Origin: Cryptomeria japonica
Taxonomy: Eukaryota; Streptophyta; Pinopsida; Cupressales; Cupressaceae
Reading direction: 5' to 3'
DNA length: 64,000 bases
Assembly (NCBI RefSeq): GCF_030272615.1
Contig: NC_081414.1
Location: 811,245,069 to 811,309,068, forward strand
Made by a program: the position numbers and the translations under genes. Below the pieces are notes generated by a model, which did not search any database, was not told the origin of the DNA, and saw nothing but the letters and a program-made list of their open reading frames with translations. Shown here in pieces: positions 12,901 to 24,601 of the stretch. The stretch's first letter is position 1; each line of letters starts with the position of its first letter.

Positions 12901-13605
12901 TGCCACCTTCTCCTCCAAGGGAAACATTCCAAGATGATGCAAATGCCAAAGTTTTCAATTACCTAGATAGGTCTCTCATCCCAAGAACAATCCCTATAGA
13001 AGAACTAGATGATGAGGATTATTTCTTCAAAGAACTCTATGGTGGATGACAATTTTTTTAATACCCTTGAGTTTAGATCATTTTGGCTGAGGGAGAAATT
13101 GAACATGTCTGATGAAGAAACCAACAATTTTGATAGGAACAATTTTGATTGCACTGCTCACGAGGCCAGATAAATGGTAGTGAAATGAAGAGTGCTCCTT
13201 GTCTTGGAGTGGAATTTTGAGATAATTATCTTGTTAGATCAGATCATGTAGTAGAAGGACCCCAATTTTGCTACAGAGTTTGGACATCATGGCTCTAGTG
13301 TAAATATAAGTTCAAAAGCTTTTGCTTTATGGTAAAAGGCATGTAGTACTAAAAATCCCATGGTTTTATAAGGGGTTCAACACAAAACGATGATATTTTT
13401 TTGTAAGGACATTACAAGACACTACTACTTCAGAGGCTGTAGCAATTTCCAAGCATGCAATCCAATTTGCTCAGCTGGCAGTAGAAGATTTAGATAAAAA
13501 GAATATAAAGCTAAAGGATGTCAATGTTGTTTTGAATACCAAGTACAATGAACTATTTGTTGATAACATTGCATTGAAAGATAAAATAAATAAGATGGTA
13601 GCTGA
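9268..13605 (+). repeat. Tandem duplication, copy 1 (4338 bp)
   Basis: This segment repeats almost unchanged at 13606-17941 in direct orientation. The joint at 13604-13607 reads AGCTGA then GTCCTTATCTCG; the left parent reads CAAAGGA then GTCCTTATCTCG (9262-9279) and the right parent AGCTGA then CTCTTCTAG (17936-17950). Only GA is shared at the breakpoints, so the event used two bases of microhomology at most. The first 243 bases of the contained ORF differ at 8 positions between copies. Confidence 0.93.
10404..13605 (+). pseudogene. Decayed long ORF of a plant repeat family, copy 1, 3'-truncated by the duplication joint
   Basis: It starts ATG in a good context (AAGATGGCA). Readable segments in order: MAYRAEQFSTPAAKKARITE with a Lys/Arg-rich KRKRKI tract; TPKELQQEVE; QDLLELFDGSTMQDHL; the region DISLWAIIQCFDLDKF; a helical domain from 11563 (NPILLKLIYTLVQFLGV ... 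INEWYEFASAIHEKIH ... FLHYSLV); GYFHYFVEREDLIRNDL; and an acidic segment (EELDDEDYFFKELY). Many stops and frame changes interrupt it. Order and several motifs match the ORF in the giant LTRs at 43.7-46.8 kb (DGILIAIILRLPFKEKF; FIDWGHLISNCIHDQL; GYFHFPNLEDF), so I infer a shared ancestor. The helical domain loosely recalls the 'putative plant transposon protein' domain; that is from memory. Function unknown. No RT, integrase or transposase catalytic motif is seen. Confidence 0.55.
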
Positions 13606-16600
13606 GTCCTTATCTCGTGACAACTACAAAGTGAGCAAGGAGCAAGGCAGGATAAGGAGCGGTCAAAGAAAATAAGTGGTAAAAGCTTATCCCACAATGA
13701 ACCAGAAACACTATGAAATGGTTGTGGGATAAGAACTGACTTAAATATAAAGGCAGTCTTATCCCACAGGATTTCAATGCCAGTACAATAGCATTGCAAG
13801 GCAACACGGGATAAGTCAACAATGAAGGATGCAATGCTTTTCTTATCCCGTGCGCACTCGTGGGGATATTAAAAGAGTCTCGGGATAAGAAAATACTTAA
13901 GAAAAAGGTAAAAGGGAATATCATATGGGGTAGAAAAGATCCAGAACAACATTGAAACTCAAAAGTGCGTCACAGGATAAGAATTATGAAGGGGAAATAA
14001 GAGAAAGCCTTATCTCGCGAATCCCCGCGGGGATAAGAAAGATGCTCCGGGATAAGAAAAGGGTAGTTCAAAAGATTATCCCTTGAATGATAGAAACACA
14101 AAGAAAGGGGCTTGTAGGAGAAAGGCGAAAGGAAGGGTTAAGATCAACGTGGGATAAGATCTTGAAAGAAAGCAAATAGAAGCTTATCCCATAAAGATAG
14201 AAGGAATTACTAGTGACACCATGGGATAAGTAAAACAAAGGAAAATTACAATAGAGGCTTATCCCACAGAGAAAGTTAAGATGGACATGGAGGCTCCATG
14301 GAGTCTAAAATTCTAATTTGACATGAGGAAATTTAAGAGAATGACACATCATTATTCAAGGAAGGCCAACAAGCAATCCCTATTGTCAACTGCTAGATCG
14401 ATGGATGAAATTAAAAATTGGCACTAATGATTACCTCTGTCAAACACGAATAAATTAATGGCATCGCAATAACTTGAAAATTCAGTGGCATTATTTCTTA
14501 CCTTGCATGCAGAGATATTTTAGAGCAGCATAGAGCGAGAAAAAAGGTGAATTTCAGCATTCCAGCATGCTTCCCAATATTTCCAGTTGAAGAGCAAACC
14601 AGTAAGTCTTTTTTTCCTTCTTGTGTTCATTATCAAACTACTACAATAATATCTTGAGTTGCCTGCATGTGTGCCCTAGAAGTCGGTAGATTTTACTCTT
14701 GCATTTTCGTTCCAAGTTTTTAATCAGTCCAAATTGTTAAGATGGCATACCGTGCTGAGCAATTTGCTACCCCTGCTGCTAAGAAAGCCCGCATAACTGA
14801 GGCAAGCTACTCAATTCCCATCACTGAGGCTACACCTCTAGATATGGTTCCCACTATGCAAGAAATTGAAGGTGCCCCTTTTGTGCAACCAAGCCCTAGA
14901 ACTGCCTTGCAATTATCAGAGGAGGCCGAAGCTAGCTCCCCTCTAAAAGAGAAGGCCAGAAAGAGAAAAAGAAAAATTGTTGGAAAGACCGTCACTATAG
15001 TTTCTAATTATGAATCTTCATATGAGCCCTCTCTTGCTCCTAAAACAAGTAATCCCACTCTAAAGAAGAGGAAGAGCATAAACAAGGCTTCAGTCGAAGC
15101 CGCTTTGCTAAAACCCCATCCCCTGCACATGATACTCTTGCTCCATTTAATTTATCTTCTTAGGAATCCCCAATTCTTCAAAATCCAATCCCACAAAGAG
15201 AAAATCCTTAGGAGCTAGCCAAAGATACTACTCAAATAAAATAAAAGACCCCTAAGCCTGTAAAGTGCTCTAGGAAGCCATCCAAAGGGGAGTCATCAGC
15301 TCAGGTGGAGTAGCCACCAGTGCAACCTACTACTCCTCTTGCTCCTGCCATGACCCCTAAAGAGTTGCAACAAGAGGTTGAATAGAGATTGGAAGAAATC
15401 ACACGGAGGGAAACTAGACAGACTAGGAGCCTATCCCAAGACCTGCTAGAATTATTTGATGGATCCACGATGCAGGATCATCTGAGGACTATCTTCAATA
15501 ACAAAGAGGTGGGGTGTAGGGATGCCTTCACCAAGGAAAGGGGTTGGGACATTTTTCATTCATTCTATGGAAACAAAGACAAGGCCATCCCAGTGTGCAA
15601 CCCCTAGACACTAAACCTTGGCAAATTGGTAGTGCCCAATGTTTTTGTAGAGCCTATGGTCATAAGGGAGCCAGAAAAGGCATATGATGTTCCAATCCAA
15701 ATGGTTAGGAGTACTGAAGGATATGTCCTACTAGACATCTCTCTCTGGGCTATTATTCAATGTTTTGATTTAGATAATTTTGCCCTCACAAATATAAATA
15801 GGGATAATTTGAAGAGAAATTAAGAAAACAAAAAGGACAGGTGCAGCAAGGATCATGTTCCTCATTTCTTGAGGAAACTTTACAAATATTCATGGAATTA
15901 TGTCCTGCCATCTGAAAGGGGTCCCTTCAAGCTTGATTGATTTGAGCCCTATTTTGTTAAAACTTATTTATACACTAGTGCAATTCCTTGGAGTTGATTG
16001 CGGGCTAACGAAATTTCCCATTGAAAAAATGATGATGGCCATCAACATTCAGCAACCCTCAATAAATGAATTGTATGAGTTTGCAAGTGCTATTCATGAG
16101 AAGATTCATGGGGGATTGGTGAGAGCTGAAAATAAGGATGAAAAATTGGTATTCTTGCACTATTCTTTAGTCTGACACCTAATTCTTTATCAAAACAAAT
16201 CATATTGGGGCCCATAGTTGATAATAAAGACAAATGATCCCTACACAAGTCTCCCTTAGCCGGTACAAAGATGGGCCTGGGTTTGGGACAAGGGATATAA
16301 GTTTGGTGATTATTGTGTATTCTTTGACCATTTTGTGAGGAACATTTTGACAAGACTTGGGGTAGTAGTGTCGAGGCTTCCTAAAGAGATAATCAAAATA
16401 TTGAGAATAAGGAGTTGCAGGGCTAATGGACATGTCTACCCTGAGGATGCATTCACCCACAATTTTGGGGATTTCTTCTTTTATGGCAATTGTACAATAA
16501 TAAGAATTTATGGATGTGATCAGGGACCCCATGTATTGCCTATTTTTATCTCTCCGTGGTTAGCATTCCTCAAATTCATCTAGAAAATGATGTGGATGGA

Positions 16601-17941
16601 GAGGGAACAAATCAAATCTGATAGAAAGGGAAATTTTCTCCAACAATTTTTTTCAATGAATTTAGTGTAGGTTGTGAGACCTTGGAGAAGGTACAAGATT
16701 TTCTGGTGAATAATTTGAGGCTAACAGTTTCCCAAGCCAAGTGTTTCTACCCCAAAGGCTGTAAAAATGACATTGGAGTAAATAAATTGAAGGAAAAGGG
16801 GTATTTTCATTATTTTATAGAAAGAGAAGATCTGATTAGGAATGATCTTCCATGTGAGGCAGAGCAAAGGAGGAGTAAGTGGGACCTCATGAATAAATTT
16901 TAAAGGGAAAGGAAACAAGAAGATCCCAATTTTGTAGGCTCCTTCCTACACTTCAGGGATGATTTTTCTAGAATGTCTTCAATGTTAAGAAAGGCAGATG
17001 GTATAATAAAGGAGGAGTTGTAGAGAAGATAGGCCAGGGAAAAGGGAGTGGAATACAAAGGAAAACCAATTTATCTAGCTCCCAAGGCTCGGATTGAGGA
17101 AGCACCTACAGAGTCCTCCAAAGGGGGTGTACAGAAGGATGAGGGGGTAACACCAGAGCAGGTTAGGAAGATTGAAAGAGGAAAGACTAAACTATCTAAC
17201 TTTATAGATATCCAGGAGGATTTTGATACTTTGATGCTGCCACCTTCTCCTCCAAGGGAAACATTCCAAGATGATGCAAATGCCAAAGTTTTCAATTATC
17301 TAGATAGGTCTTTCATCCCAAGCACAATCCCTATAGAAGAACTAGATGATGAGGATTATTTCTTCAAAGAACTCTATGGTGGATGACAATTTTTTTAATA
17401 CCCTTGAGTTTAGATCATTTTGGTTGAGGGAGAAATTGAACATGTCTGATGAAGAAACCAACAATTTTGATAGGAACAACTTTGATTGCACTGCTCAAGA
17501 GGCCAGATAAATGGTAGTGAAAAGAAGAGTGCTCCTTGTCTTGGGGTGGAATTTTGAGATAATTATCTTGTTAGATCAAATCATGTAGTAGAAGGACCCC
17601 AATTTTGCTACAGAGTTTGGACATCATGGCTCTAGTGTAAATATAAGTTCAAAAGCTTTTGCTTTATGGTAAAAGGCATGTAGTACTAAAAATCCCATGG
17701 TTTTATAAGGGTTCAACACAAAACGATGATATTTTGTTGTAAGGACCTTACAAGACACTACTACTTCAGAGGCTGTAGCAATTTCCAAGCATGCAATCCA
17801 ATTTGCTCAGCTGGCGGTAGAAGATTTAGATAAAAAGAATATAAAGATAAAGGATGTCAATGTTGTTTTGAATACCAAGTACAATGAACTATTTGTTGAT
17901 AACATTGCATTGAAAGATAAAATAAATAAGATGGCAGCTGA
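13606..17941 (+). repeat. Tandem duplication, copy 2 (4336 bp)
   Basis: This is the direct repeat of 9268-13605, including part of the GGATAAG array (13606-14290), the leader, and most of the decayed ORF. Copy 2 alone runs on into the natural 3' part of the ORF and the TATA-containing tail to about 19.1 kb. The two copies have the same large set of in-frame stops, so most decay predates the duplication. Confidence 0.93.
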
Positions 17942-18692
17942 CTCTTCTAGAGGAATTAGACCCAAGGAGCTTAAGAAGATAAAAAAATAAATGAAAAGGG
18001 TCAAAGATGACGTTGTAAGAAATTATTTTTAAATTAGGAAAGATTCAATTTTGAGAATTTTAAATAAAATCATTCATAAATTGGATGAAGTCAACACTTC
18101 ATATTCTTTGACTTCCAATCTCCTAAGTCATCTTGATGAATTCATTGCATTCTTTGAACCAATCAGAGCTACGTTGCTGCCAAATGGTCAAACCTTCAAA
18201 AAAGTTATGTTAGCAGTAAAAAATGTGGCTCAGCCACCTCAAATTGTAGGGGTAACTTGAAAAAATTATAATTTATTGAATAGAGAGTTACCCAACATAG
18301 AGGAGGAAAGGAAAGCATTGATGAGAATGATTGATTCTTTTCACGGATTCAAAAAGTGGCATGTCCCTATAATTTCGACATATGAAAAATAAATTAAGAG
18401 CTTAGAATAATGGAAATAGGGTTTCTAGGAAGCAATAAATATCCTCTTGACATACTTGCAAGGTAATCCAAACCAAGGAGATACATTTCTTAATATTGCT
18501 GATAAAATTATGGAAGTAGAGAAAATGTATCATAGCTTTTCCCTAGGAGTGGTAGTTATGCTTGCCCACAAAACAAAGGAAGCTATGAATAAATTTTGTA
18601 TCCTGAAGGGTTTTTCTTGGCTGGTTGATGAGATTGAAGTTCTACATAAAAATTGCTACTCCTTGGAAGAAGAGCAGCCTGAAGAGGAGGAC
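14742..18692 (+). pseudogene. Decayed long ORF of the same repeat family, copy 2, with full 3' part
   Basis: This is the tandem copy of the 10404 ORF. The first frame is open longer (to 15218), because TTTGAAAG in copy 1 reads TTGGAAAG here. Copy 1 has TGG and this copy TAG at about 15606, so the copies also carry private lesions. Beyond the duplication boundary the frame continues with Lys- and Leu-rich helical sequence (IAISKHAIQFAQLAVEDL-type segment near 17780, FVDNIALKDKINKMA, IIHKLDEVNTSYSLTSNLL at about 18070) and ends EEEQPEEED at 18692. This C-terminal half is probably coiled coil, as in the giant-LTR ORF. Function unknown. Confidence 0.55.
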
Positions 18693-18989
18693 TAGTCACA
18701 ATATTTCCATTTTTGCTACTCCTAAAAGTTTTGTGCAGGATATTCATTTTGGGAAAATGATTAGAACACTCAGCCAACAAGGAGAAGTCTCCAAGACACC
18801 TACCACCGCATGCCAAATTGCATTTTTTGATCTTGATAGAAGTAGATATGAAGTACAGATGTGACCACATATTTTGCAGACCCACAACTCAATCTTCCAG
18901 GATGATGCCTTTTTAGCCACCATCATTCAATGTAGGTTGCACATAGAGGTCAGGTCTTAGGCTTTAGGTCTTTCTTGTAATGCAATTAT

Positions 18990-19160
18990 ATTTTGACATG
19001 TGTCTTCTTCATCCTGAGACTTGTTTGGCTTCCTTGTGTTATAAAAGGTAATTCAAGGCCAAGAAGAAGGATTACAGACTCTTGATTTGTATGCATTAGA
19101 GAAACCTTAATATAACAACAAAGAGTCTTCTAGCAGTTTTGGTGACTCATTGTAATATTT
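18990..19160 (+). promoter_or_regulatory. LTR-like TATA region downstream of the decayed ORF
   Basis: TATAAAAG is at 19040-19047, preceded by GACATGTGTCTTCTT and followed by AATTCAAGGCCA. It lies about 350 bases after the ORF stop at 18692. The giant LTRs have the same arrangement, with a TATA box about 300 bases after the U3 ORF. I infer that 8.0-19.2 kb is U3 plus R of another oversized LTR. No terminal CAACA end or primer-binding site was found after it. Confidence 0.45.
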
Positions 19161-19641
19161 TCACAAATGTATCAATTTAATATTGAAAATCATTAAAGAG
19201 AATATTCATTTTTGGCTCATATATTTTGTGATATGTTGTATGAAATATTGTGTTAATGACATATGCAATTTGCCTTCTCCAAGGGGGGAATGTGTATTTT
19301 TGGATGGGTTTCATTTCAAGATAAATGAACTAAATATTATTAGCTACATCATACATCATAATAGGAATCATTATTTTATTGCCTAACAAACCATTAAAAT
19401 GATTCATCAATTAAAATTTTTATAAATATCTCAGCAGAAAACACAACATGATGCAAAAATTTGTAATATAAAAGTATAAATGACTTGACATGTAAACATA
19501 TATGTAAAGATACATGTAAAGATAATCACAAAGTACAAGTCCTCCCACATAATCACAACATTTATATTTCACCAAAAAAATCAAGAAATCAATATCAAAT
19601 AGATAATATACTAATCGCATACATCATACATTTAAATCATG

Positions 19642-19719
19642 TTATTGATCTTCTTCTTTATCCAACTCTTTCTTTGTATCTTCCAATCCAAAATCAAAAT
19701 TGTAAGGATTATTGGTCAT

Positions 19720-19785
<66 letters not shown>

Positions 19786-20260
19786 TTCATTAACATTAAC
19801 TCCTACATCATCATGATCTTGTTCCTCTTCTTCAACATCTTTGTTAGGCACATCATCAACTAACTGTTGATCATGATCATCATGTAAATCATCTTCTAGT
19901 TCTTTTGTATCTTCTTCTTCCATAACATTATACTTTACCGACCTTCCTCTAGAATCATGTCTAACAACAAATGACCAACTCGGTTTATGTGGAACCACTT
20001 GCTCACATTGGCTTGGAAGAACATAGGGCTTATTTCCAACTCACTCAAATGAACTTGTATTGACCATTGTAAACCCATTATCATGTTCAATAACAGTTCT
20101 ATCAAGATCATTTTCCTTCAATCGTAGCCTATACCATTGGACGACGAAAAGAACTAATTTGGAGGACTCAAACTCACACTCAAGTATGTCATCCAAAATC
20201 CCATAGTATCAATTTTCTGAGACTTGAGGATGTATGTCGCTTCAAGATGAAACGTTAGTC
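19642..20260 (-). pseudogene. DUF4216 segment and poly-Asp tail of CACTA transposase
   Basis: From about 20230 the minus strand reads ILDDILECEFESSKLVLF, VVQWYRLRLKENDLDRT, HDNGFTMVNTSSFE and PYVLPSQCEQVVPHKPSW. These correspond to DUF4216 (Y..F.WYD, G.T.VN, PF..ASQ..QVFY). A 118-residue open stretch (19998-19642) continues into an acidic tail with about 22 consecutive Asp codons. The tail is encoded by a GAT/ATC trinucleotide repeat, which has probably expanded after the element died. Confidence 0.75.
19720..19785. repeat. (ATC)n microsatellite, about 22 units
   Basis: An uninterrupted ATC/TCA trinucleotide run. On the minus strand it encodes the poly-Asp stretch of the CACTA remnant. The poly-His and poly-Ile open frames on the plus strand are by-products. 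Confidence 0.97.
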
Positions 20261-20392
20261 ACCTGAAATATTGTAGTTATCCCAAAATCACAAGTTTTCT
20301 TCATCTCATCCCACTTTTAGATGTGAAATTTATGACGATTGCACCACATAGCCTTGTTGTGTTTCACCTGCAATATGTCAAGCATGTAAAAA

Positions 20393-20704
20393 TTATTGCA
20401 TCGCTAGTTGATAAACATATTTATTCTTGGTCGAATGTATGCAAAAACTAACATATATATATATATATATCATTACAATTAATTTTTTTACATAATATGG
20501 GTGATTCATATATATATATATACATACTTGTTTATCTCTTAAACCATATGCCAAATCAATTTCCCTTGGTGTAACATTGGAATCTCCATTATGACGAGAT
20601 TCTTTAACCAATGAAGCCACACCTTCCCATGTTAACTCATGACCAGATTGCTGGCATCGTTCAATCCATACCATCATCCAATCAAGATTGTTTGTGATAT
20701 ACAA
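20393..20704 (-). pseudogene. CACTA transposase segment between DUF4218 and DUF4216
   Basis: The frame reads LYITNNLDWMMVWIERCQQ and then SHELTWEGVASLV-type sequence (QQSGHELTWEGVASLVKESR). It corresponds to the stretch of CACTA proteins with a 'HRYVLFNCxxVxPFIxEH' signature. It is followed by ordinary (TA)n-rich DNA that breaks the frame. Confidence 0.5.
20453..20470. repeat. (AT)n microsatellite
   Basis: Simple AT dinucleotide run. A second short run follows at about 20511-20521. Confidence 0.9.
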
Positions 20705-20949
20705 ATGTAATGCATCCCACTCTTAAGAAACTATAGAAAAAATAACTAGAAATTTACAACTAATGTATATTGAAGATTAAGAATTAGTTAACTACAATAT
20801 ATATAAAAACCAAATATAAAATTTATTCAGATTAAGGTCCATGAACATCCAATAATTATCTCTCACTTTCCTCAATCTAGCTTTCCCCATTGAATACTCC
20901 CCTTCGAATCTGTTAATGGAGTTGGGATCCCAAATGTGATCTACATGGA

Positions 20950-21190
20950 TCTTTGTCGCAAACTTAGGAAGAATTTAAGTAATGTACACCATAGTCTGGT
21001 ATACCATATATCCCTCCACCATAGAAACCTTAAGATATGCTCTTTGTCGAACCAAAGCCTTAAAAAATTTCAAATGCCTCTCAACCATCCACATTGACCT
21101 TGTGTGTACAAGTCCACATAATTCAATCTCCTCAATATTGTGTATAAGGTAGCGTTATCGTGCATTGAAAAATGTCGAAGGTAGACACTT
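20950..21190 (-). pseudogene. DUF4218 segment of CACTA transposase
   Basis: The minus-strand frame reads IEEIELCGLVHTRSMWMV, then ERHLKFFKALVRQRAYL and SMVEGYMVYQTMVYI. This matches the DUF4218 pattern of CACTA tnp2 proteins: CGPVHxRWMYPxER, L..K..VR...RPEGS, EGY. It is followed in frame by ILPKFATKIHVDHIWDPNS. This is the clearest family diagnostic in the region. Confidence 0.8.
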
Positions 21191-21599
21191 TTTCATTTCA
21201 CACATTAGACAAGGAATTTTTGTTTTCCATTATTTTATATCTTCTTTATGAGTTTCTTTAGATGAAAACCATCTACAAGTGGTTCAAGATGCAAATATAT
21301 TAACGAGAATTAACAAAATAATATACAAAATATTACATAACAAGTAAAATAAATGTCAAATATACTACCTATACAACAAATTGAACAAATAACACTACTT
21401 ACCTCATGTATTTTCCAATATCGTATATAACTTGCTTGACATTATTTTTGAAGTGGTGTGGGAGAGATAGAGGTAGAACGTACTATAACAATTATAAAAT
21501 GATCCTTTCATTGTTTTTCCAAAACTAGTACTAAACATAATACAATTAAAAGTACATGCAGTATACAAATATATAAAAAATATACAAGAACATGAATTA

Positions 21600-23824
21600 C
21601 CTTAATAAATGGATCTTCATGCATTTTTATCCCTGGCCCAAATTCGCTTTTCTTTGTTATGAGATTGTTTATGTTCACAACAAATCCTGTGGGAAAAATA
21701 ATTTTTTCGTATGACCTCTTTTATAGCAATGCTTTTTTGCTCTATTAATAATTAAGGAAGGGCACTTATATTAATTCGGTCTCCTTCGCTATTTAATTGA
21801 ATGACATTTTTCATTGCATGATTGGATTTCTAAATGTCACTACAAATTTTGATAATTTTTTCTTTGTCATACCTTCCATCCAATATTTACCATAATGTAT
21901 ATGTTATATTCTTTCCAATATCCATAGTATCAAACAAATTCACAATTTGTAGCTACTCATAGTAGGGAAGCCTACTAAATTGTCAAGGAGAACTTTTTGT
22001 CCCTTTGTAAGGTGGTAATTAATGCCTTGACAACCTTCATGAAGCATATAAGTTTAAAAAGTTAACAATGACAATCATCGTCAATTACAACATTTATAAA
22101 CAAAACACAATATAAAAATATAAATTTTAAACATATCATATATGATAGATAAACAATTAGATTGAATAACATTACCTTGATGATTAATTCTAATCTATTC
22201 CAAATTCCATAGGCGAGGTGTCATTCTTCGCGGTTTTGATGTAGTGTCTTCTTTCCCATTGAAAAGGTATGTTTTAGTAGTTCGATACATGATTTTGGTG
22301 GAGGAAGTGCCTATACTCATCAAACACTTTATTTCCTAAACTTGTTGAATGACAAAATTTCATCTTTGAACCACAAACTAGACATTCAAATTTTCCCTTT
22401 GTTTGAAGACCTACAAGATCATGTATAATTGGATCAAATATGTTAATTTTTTTTAATTTTATATATAGAATGATTTTTTTTTTTAAATCCATAATTATAC
22501 TTGAAAAATTAGACATTATTAAAGCGTGCAAGTTGAACATTATAATACATGGAATTGAAATTGTCTTTGTCCTATTCGTCTAGAGATGTCATACATAGTG
22601 ACACTATTCCATAACTCTATCAACTTGTCGCTAAGAAGTTCGATATACACATTCATATCTTTAACTTGGTACTTACATAGTTGAATGAAAAAAAACATTA
22701 CATAATTATTATAACCATTTTACTATAATATATATAATTTAATGTACATGACTATAAAATGAAAAAAATACCTAGAACAATCATTGCCAACATTATTTGC
22801 TCTCTCTTTATTGTCATCCATGGAGAAATGTTAATTTTTTATAACAAAAATAGGCCACAACGAGTAAATAGATCTCAGCTCTCCAAATAGATTGACACCA
22901 TCTGCTGCCAATGAAAGCTTGAGATTACAAGGTTCTTATTTAAACTATGGCCATCTTTCCTCTATGTTCATAAATACATAACCATCCATAGGCATTCGAA
23001 TAATGTCATCTCGACTTCTATTGTGTGCATGGTAATACATAAATTGCGCCAAACTTTAATACCTAAATAATCATTGCAAACATGGAATAGTGAGAATATA
23101 ATGAAGAACCTTGTGAGACACCTTTTTTGTTAGTTGATCTATTCGATATCTACTGATATGACACTCAGGGCATTCTGTTGCAAATTCATGTTGTTTATGA
23201 TATATTATATGATCATTGGGATATGAATTTATTGCTTGATACTCTATTAAAATATCTTTCATAATGGTAGATAATTCTTGATATGAGCAAGGTAGAATAT
23301 TTAATGGTGGTAACAAAAAATCACCTATCAATTTAGAACCAAAAAAATAATTTGTTAATATAAAGAATATTAATGGTACATATTTCACCTTTTATTTACT
23401 AGTAATGAAATAACAACAAAAATAGATGAAAAAAGATGACATATATGACATACCTTAACATATGTGAGATTCTTATGTTGGATAAACCATTCATAACCTT
23501 AAAGTTCACCAACAACAATACAACAGAGAGAAGAGTTGTTTGGGAGCCTTCGTGAAGGGGCTCGAATGCCTTCTCAAGTATAGGTAAATCATGAACAACA
23601 TCAAAGTCATCTTGATCATCATGATCATCTACGCTAGTACTAAATGTGTCATGGATCAATGTAATTATACCATCATCTTCAGCTATGTTTTCTGGCACAT
23701 GATCATCTTCTTCCATAGGATCATTATCTTCAGCTTTGATATTCACACCTCCATGTTCCTCCACTTGGAAAACCATATTCTTCAGGTTGTGGTAGTCCAT
23801 ATCATGTGCCCTAGGGCGCCCCAC
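21600..23824 (-). pseudogene. CACTA tnp2 transposase core, interrupted
   Basis: The segment at 23824-23399 has an acidic stretch and then EKAFEPLHEGSQT followed by a VNFKVMNGLSN segment, as in the linker before the tnp2 core. The segment at 23388-23071 contains HEFATECPECHISRYR followed by VSHKVLHYILTIPCLQ, the conserved CP.C..SRY motif and following helix of the tnp2 family. Near 22930-22800 the frame gives LSLAADGVNLFGELRSIYS and LWPIFVIKN, the D-G-x-N-P-F-like and Y-S-x-W-P motif of the catalytic region. A separate 88-residue piece at 22540-22274 contains FECLVCGSKMKF. Multiple stops and indels mean no functional protein is possible. Confidence 0.75.
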
Positions 23825-23999
23825 CTATATAAAAATTATCAACAAAGATAAACCATGATCATGATCTCATTAACAAGTGAATTTTTATGTATATAAATTT
23901 TTAAAACGATATAAACATTTACAAATGCAATCAATATGAACAAATATAATGAACAAATTACCAATGGATGATAATCATGTCCCTTTCAATGTGACCATG

Positions 24000-24165
24000 C
24001 TGCCTTCAATTTTTCTCAGTTGTTGTGATTAAAATTCTTCTAGTCTTTAAGCCCTTACAATTTTTGCACGGACAATAACATTTCCCATCACCTTTTCTTT
24101 TCAAGATAGACCACAATCTAGCAATTGTCTCCTTATTTTGTTCTTCCCTGATATTATCTGACATG
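24000..24165 (-). pseudogene. CACTA transposase-associated domain (N-terminus)
   Basis: Read on the minus strand it begins MSDNIREEQNKETIARLW near 24163 and continues to KCYCPCKNCKGLK. The C.C..C spacing of CPCKNCKG fits the transposase-associated zinc-binding domain at the N-terminus of CACTA tnp2 proteins. It is followed by stops and a gap before the next segment. It is short and would not fold alone. Confidence 0.55.
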
Positions 24166-24601
24166 ATTTTTCTTCACAGATAAAAAAATTGGGCTATGCA
24201 AAATTCGGTCTATAACCTTCACAAACCAAGCAAAAGGATGTCACAAGTACAAAAAATACTATTCGCATGTGGTTTTTTTTTCACTTTTTTACTTTTGTGT
24301 TTTTCATTTGAATTCCGACGAACATTGGGCAAGATTCTGGTGATAATTGGTTTCGTCAGAATGCAGACAAACGTTGGGCAACATTTAAAAAAAAATTAAT
24401 TGACACAAATTATCTTGTAAGATCCAACAAAACAAAAGAAATCTCATAGTTTATCGGAAAATGCACCAAAATGAGTTAGTGTAATCATCTACTACCAAGT
24501 TTGTTAGCCAGAGATAATATAGTTTTATTGCTTGAAGTAGGAGGAGATGAATTTGAAGGAGTGACATATAAATTTGGGGTTGACCCATGGTGTAGTCACG
24601 G

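Larger units (their letters stand above)
19640..24165 (-). mobile_element. Decayed CACTA (En/Spm) element, tnp2-type transposase region
   Basis: Minus-strand pieces occur in the canonical order of plant CACTA transposases: transposase-associated domain (about 24165-24000), acidic linker plus tnp2 core (about 23824-21600), DUF4218 (about 21190-20950), an NCD-type linker (20704-20530), and DUF4216 (about 20260-19960) with an acidic tail. Stops and frameshifts are frequent. Terminal CACTA inverted repeats were not found. Two sub-terminal-like repeats (CGACGAACATTGGGCAA and CAGACAAACGTTGGGCAA) lie just upstream at 24317-24385. Confidence 0.8.

Noticed and set aside
9268-17941. The 4.34 kb direct repeats as an LTR pair
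   Set aside because: They abut with no interior, PBS, polypurine tract, TG...CA ends or TSD; a tandem duplication is simpler.
19485-19863. Plus-strand ORFs with poly-His and poly-Ile
   Set aside because: They are other-frame readings of the ATC microsatellite inside the minus-strand CACTA remnant.
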